NCBI GenBank assembly: GCA_020632665.1
Contig: JACKFC010000003.1
Location: 62,001 to 126,000, forward strand
Origin: Deltaproteobacteria bacterium
GTDB lineage: Bacteria; Myxococcota_A; UBA9042
DNA length: 64,000 nt
Direction: 5' to 3'
A program made the position numbers and the translations under genes. Positions 62,249 to 64,000 of the stretch are shown here, piece by piece. The notes beneath the pieces were generated by a model, which was not told the DNA's origin, made no database searches, and saw only the letters and a list, made by a program, of their open reading frames with translations. Position 1 is the first letter of the stretch, and every line of letters begins with the position of its first letter.

Positions 62249-63664
62249 TCAGGGGCGCGGCAGCGCCGCACGTGGCGCCTCCGCGCCGACGACCACGTGT
62301 CCGACGAACACGATCACCGCCACCAAGCGGCCGGCTTCGGCCCGCACCGCCTCGACCCGCAGCGAGCGCTCGTCGATGCGCACCGGCATGGCCACGCCCG
62401 CCACGCGGAACGTGCGGCCCCAGGCTGCCAGCGCCTTGCGCGCGTGCTGCAACGCCGGGCCGAGTGGCAGGCGCGCGTGCTTCTCGACCTCGCTGACGAG
62501 GCGTTCGCGCTGCAATGCGGCGGCGATCCGGGTGACGTCGTCGTCGGAGTGGAGCAAGAGCTGCGGCGTCGTGAGCGCGACCGCCTCGCCCGAGACCTGC
62601 AGCGGTCCCCAAATGACGACCTCGCCATCGACAGCCCGCTGCACCGGCACCAGCCCCAACCAGCGGCCGCCGACCTTGCCGCGGACCTTCGCCACGACGC
62701 GGAGGTTGCCGGCAGCGGTGGCGAGCGAGACATCGTCGAAGCGCAACGCGCCGCCCTCGACCGCCACGGGGGGCCGTGCGCGGAGCGTCTCGCGCAAGCT
62801 GGCGGTCAGCCGCGCGGTCGAGAGCGCGACGTGGACGCGCAGGGTCGTCGTGCCGAACCGCAGGTCCGGGCTGGGCACGATCGCCACCTTTGCCGGCGCG
62901 TCGGCCCGAGGTGGCGCCGGGGCACAGGGGAGCTCGAGGGTCGGCCGCACGGTCAAGGCCGCCGGGATGCGAAGCCCTCCGTCCTCGACCATCGGCTGGC
63001 CCACTTCGAGACGCTGCGGGCGGAGCCGGGCGCAGCCGTCGCCTTCGAGCGCGAAGCGGCGGTCGAGGGCCTCGAGCAGCGGCGTGAAATGCGGCGCGAT
63101 CGGCCAGGACGCCGCTTCGTACGCGGCCTCGATCTTCGGGCGCACGACGTCGCGGACGTGTTTGCCCAAGGTGTCGGCGAGGATTTTGCTCGAGAGTTCG
63201 ACCCTGCCGTCGCCGACGCGGACGCCGATCCGAGGGTCGGCGAGGCGGAGCTTGCCGTTGGCGAGCAGCAGCGGCCGGGCGCAGACCTCGATCCTCGCGT
63301 CGACCCGACGGTCGAGTCGACGGCCGAAGACCTCGATGCTGCCCTTGCCCTGGAGTGGCGCGGCGAGGCAGAGGCGGTCGTCCTGACCGCGGACGCTGGT
63401 CTGCCCGGCGCGGCTCACTTCGAGCGACCATTGGCCGACGATGGCGGACTGCTGGCCGTAGCGCGCAGGCTCCGCGGTCGCGGCGTCGAGCAGCCCGCCC
63501 AGCTCGGCGGGGCCGAGTCGAACCACGGTGACGATGGTCGTGGCGGCGGGCGCTGCGACCGGCGCGGCGCCGACCGGATCGGCCTCCGGCGCACGCAGAT
63601 GGATGGCGCATCCCGTTGGCAGCAGCGCCGCGAGCAGCAGCAGCCAGCGAACGGCGTGCTTCAT
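62249..63664 (-). CDS. DUF4403-like lipoprotein
   Basis: 471 residues from ATG 63664. Lipobox LLPTGC (Cys19). Beta-rich and repetitive, with two related halves: ARIEVCARPLLLANGKLRL, VPVQRAVDGEVVIWGPL and SLRVEAVRAEAGRLVAVIVFVGHVVV near the end. Length and pattern fit DUF4403, outer-membrane-associated lipoproteins of unknown role thought to have a lipid-binding tubular fold. The ATG overlaps the stop of the Cys-rich gene upstream (ATGA), so the two are coupled. Confidence 0.68.
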   Translation of the reverse strand: MKHAVRWLLLLAALLPTGCAIHLRAPEADPVGAAPVAAPAATTIVTVVRLGPAELGGLLDAATAEPARYGQQSAIVGQWSLEVSRAGQTSVRGQDDRLCLAAPLQGKGSIEVFGRRLDRRVDARIEVCARPLLLANGKLRLADPRIGVRVGDGRVELSSKILADTLGKHVRDVVRPKIEAAYEAASWPIAPHFTPLLEALDRRFALEGDGCARLRPQRLEVGQPMVEDGGLRIPAALTVRPTLELPCAPAPPRADAPAKVAIVPSPDLRFGTTTLRVHVALSTARLTASLRETLRARPPVAVEGGALRFDDVSLATAAGNLRVVAKVRGKVGGRWLGLVPVQRAVDGEVVIWGPLQVSGEAVALTTPQLLLHSDDDVTRIAAALQRERLVSEVEKHARLPLGPALQHARKALAAWGRTFRVAGVAMPVRIDERSLRVEAVRAEAGRLVAVIVFVGHVVVGAEAPRAALPRP

Positions 63665-64000
63665 GGTGCGCGACAGAAGCCGACGTTGTTCGGTAGCGGG
63701 GTGCCGGAGCCGTCCTTGATCTCGACGCAGACCTCTCCGGTCGGGCAGGCGAAGGTCGCTTCGCTGCCGCTGGTATCGCATTTCGCGCGGCACAGGCGCT
63801 TGCCCTCGGAGTCTTGGATGCAGATCAGACCGACGCCGCAGTCGATCACCTTCTCGCAAGCATCTCCGAGCGCGAGGTTGCCGGGGAAGCCGCAGACGGG
63901 CTTGCTGGCGGCGAAGCATTTCTCGCTGTCTTTGCAGCCGAAGTCGGTGAGTGCGTTGCAATGCTCGAGCACGCAGGTGCCCTGCTGCGCCGGCAGCGTG
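63661..64000 (-). CDS. Cys-rich exported protein, 5' end outside window
   Basis: The last 112 or so codons are visible and the frame stays open to base 64000. A dozen Cys follow a spacing like CxxxxxxxCxxxxxCxxxKPVC, GDACEKVIDCGVGLICI, RLCRAKCD and FACPTGEVCVEI, a disulfide-rich pattern close to the N-terminal regions of the two Cys-rich lipoproteins at 9487-18151. Signal region not visible. It overlaps the DUF4403-like gene by 4 bases. Confidence 0.7.
   Translation of the reverse strand, partial: TLPAQQGTCVLEHCNALTDFGCKDSEKCFAASKPVCGFPGNLALGDACEKVIDCGVGLICIQDSEGKRLCRAKCDTSGSEATFACPTGEVCVEIKDGSGTPLPNNVGFCRAP

Overview
The window is a high-GC (roughly two-thirds G+C by eye) chromosomal stretch. 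It looks like a Gram-negative, myxobacteria-like organism (Myxococcota or a related former deltaproteobacterial line). Three things suggest this: many Sec/SPII lipoproteins and beta-barrel-like proteins, very large Cys/Asp-rich secreted proteins with MopE-type metal-binding repeats, and frequent 4-nt start/stop overlaps with GTG starts. The assignment is inference; no rRNA or tRNA gene is visible.

Layout. 1-2520: 3' part of a TPR/HEAT protein. 2597-8110: a 1837-residue MopE-repeat lipoprotein. 8107-9384: an RluA-family pseudouridine synthase gene bracketed by copies of a hairpin-rich repeat of about 171 bp with inverted CTAGAGAC ends. 9487-18151 (minus): two paralogous Cys-rich lipoproteins flanking a P-domain protein. 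18311-20079: ribF-aroE. 20063-26927 (minus): a radical-SAM peptide/protein-modification locus (HxsB-like and HxsD-like proteins, a second small HxsD-like protein, a large second radical SAM protein, and a cluster-less radical-SAM-like protein), followed by two paralogous beta-barrel-like proteins. 27102-30557: lspA-lgt-cdsA-lipB. 30813-49385: one 6190-residue mosaic lipoprotein. 49470-60677 (minus): a tightly packed run gatB, gatA, gatC, phosphomannomutase, manC, scoB, HEAT protein, VWA membrane protein, DUF4159 protein, small lipoprotein. 60788-64000: a lipoprotein gene converging on a DUF4403-like lipoprotein gene that is coupled to a Cys-rich protein running off the window.

How it fits together. 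The window encodes several lipoproteins and also the enzymes that lipidate and cleave them (Lgt, LspA), plus phospholipid (CdsA), lipoate (LipB) and GDP-mannose (ManC/phosphomannomutase) synthesis, so the theme is cell envelope. The most unusual parts are the Hxs-like radical SAM locus, which lacks a recognisable HxsA substrate and HxsC; the nine-fold repeat of about 210 residues inside the giant lipoprotein; and the short palindromic mobile-element-like repeat around the pseudouridine synthase gene. No stretch above 300 bases lacks a gene. The longest gaps (8111-8397, 9199-9486, 30558-30812) hold the repeats, a terminator and a probable promoter.
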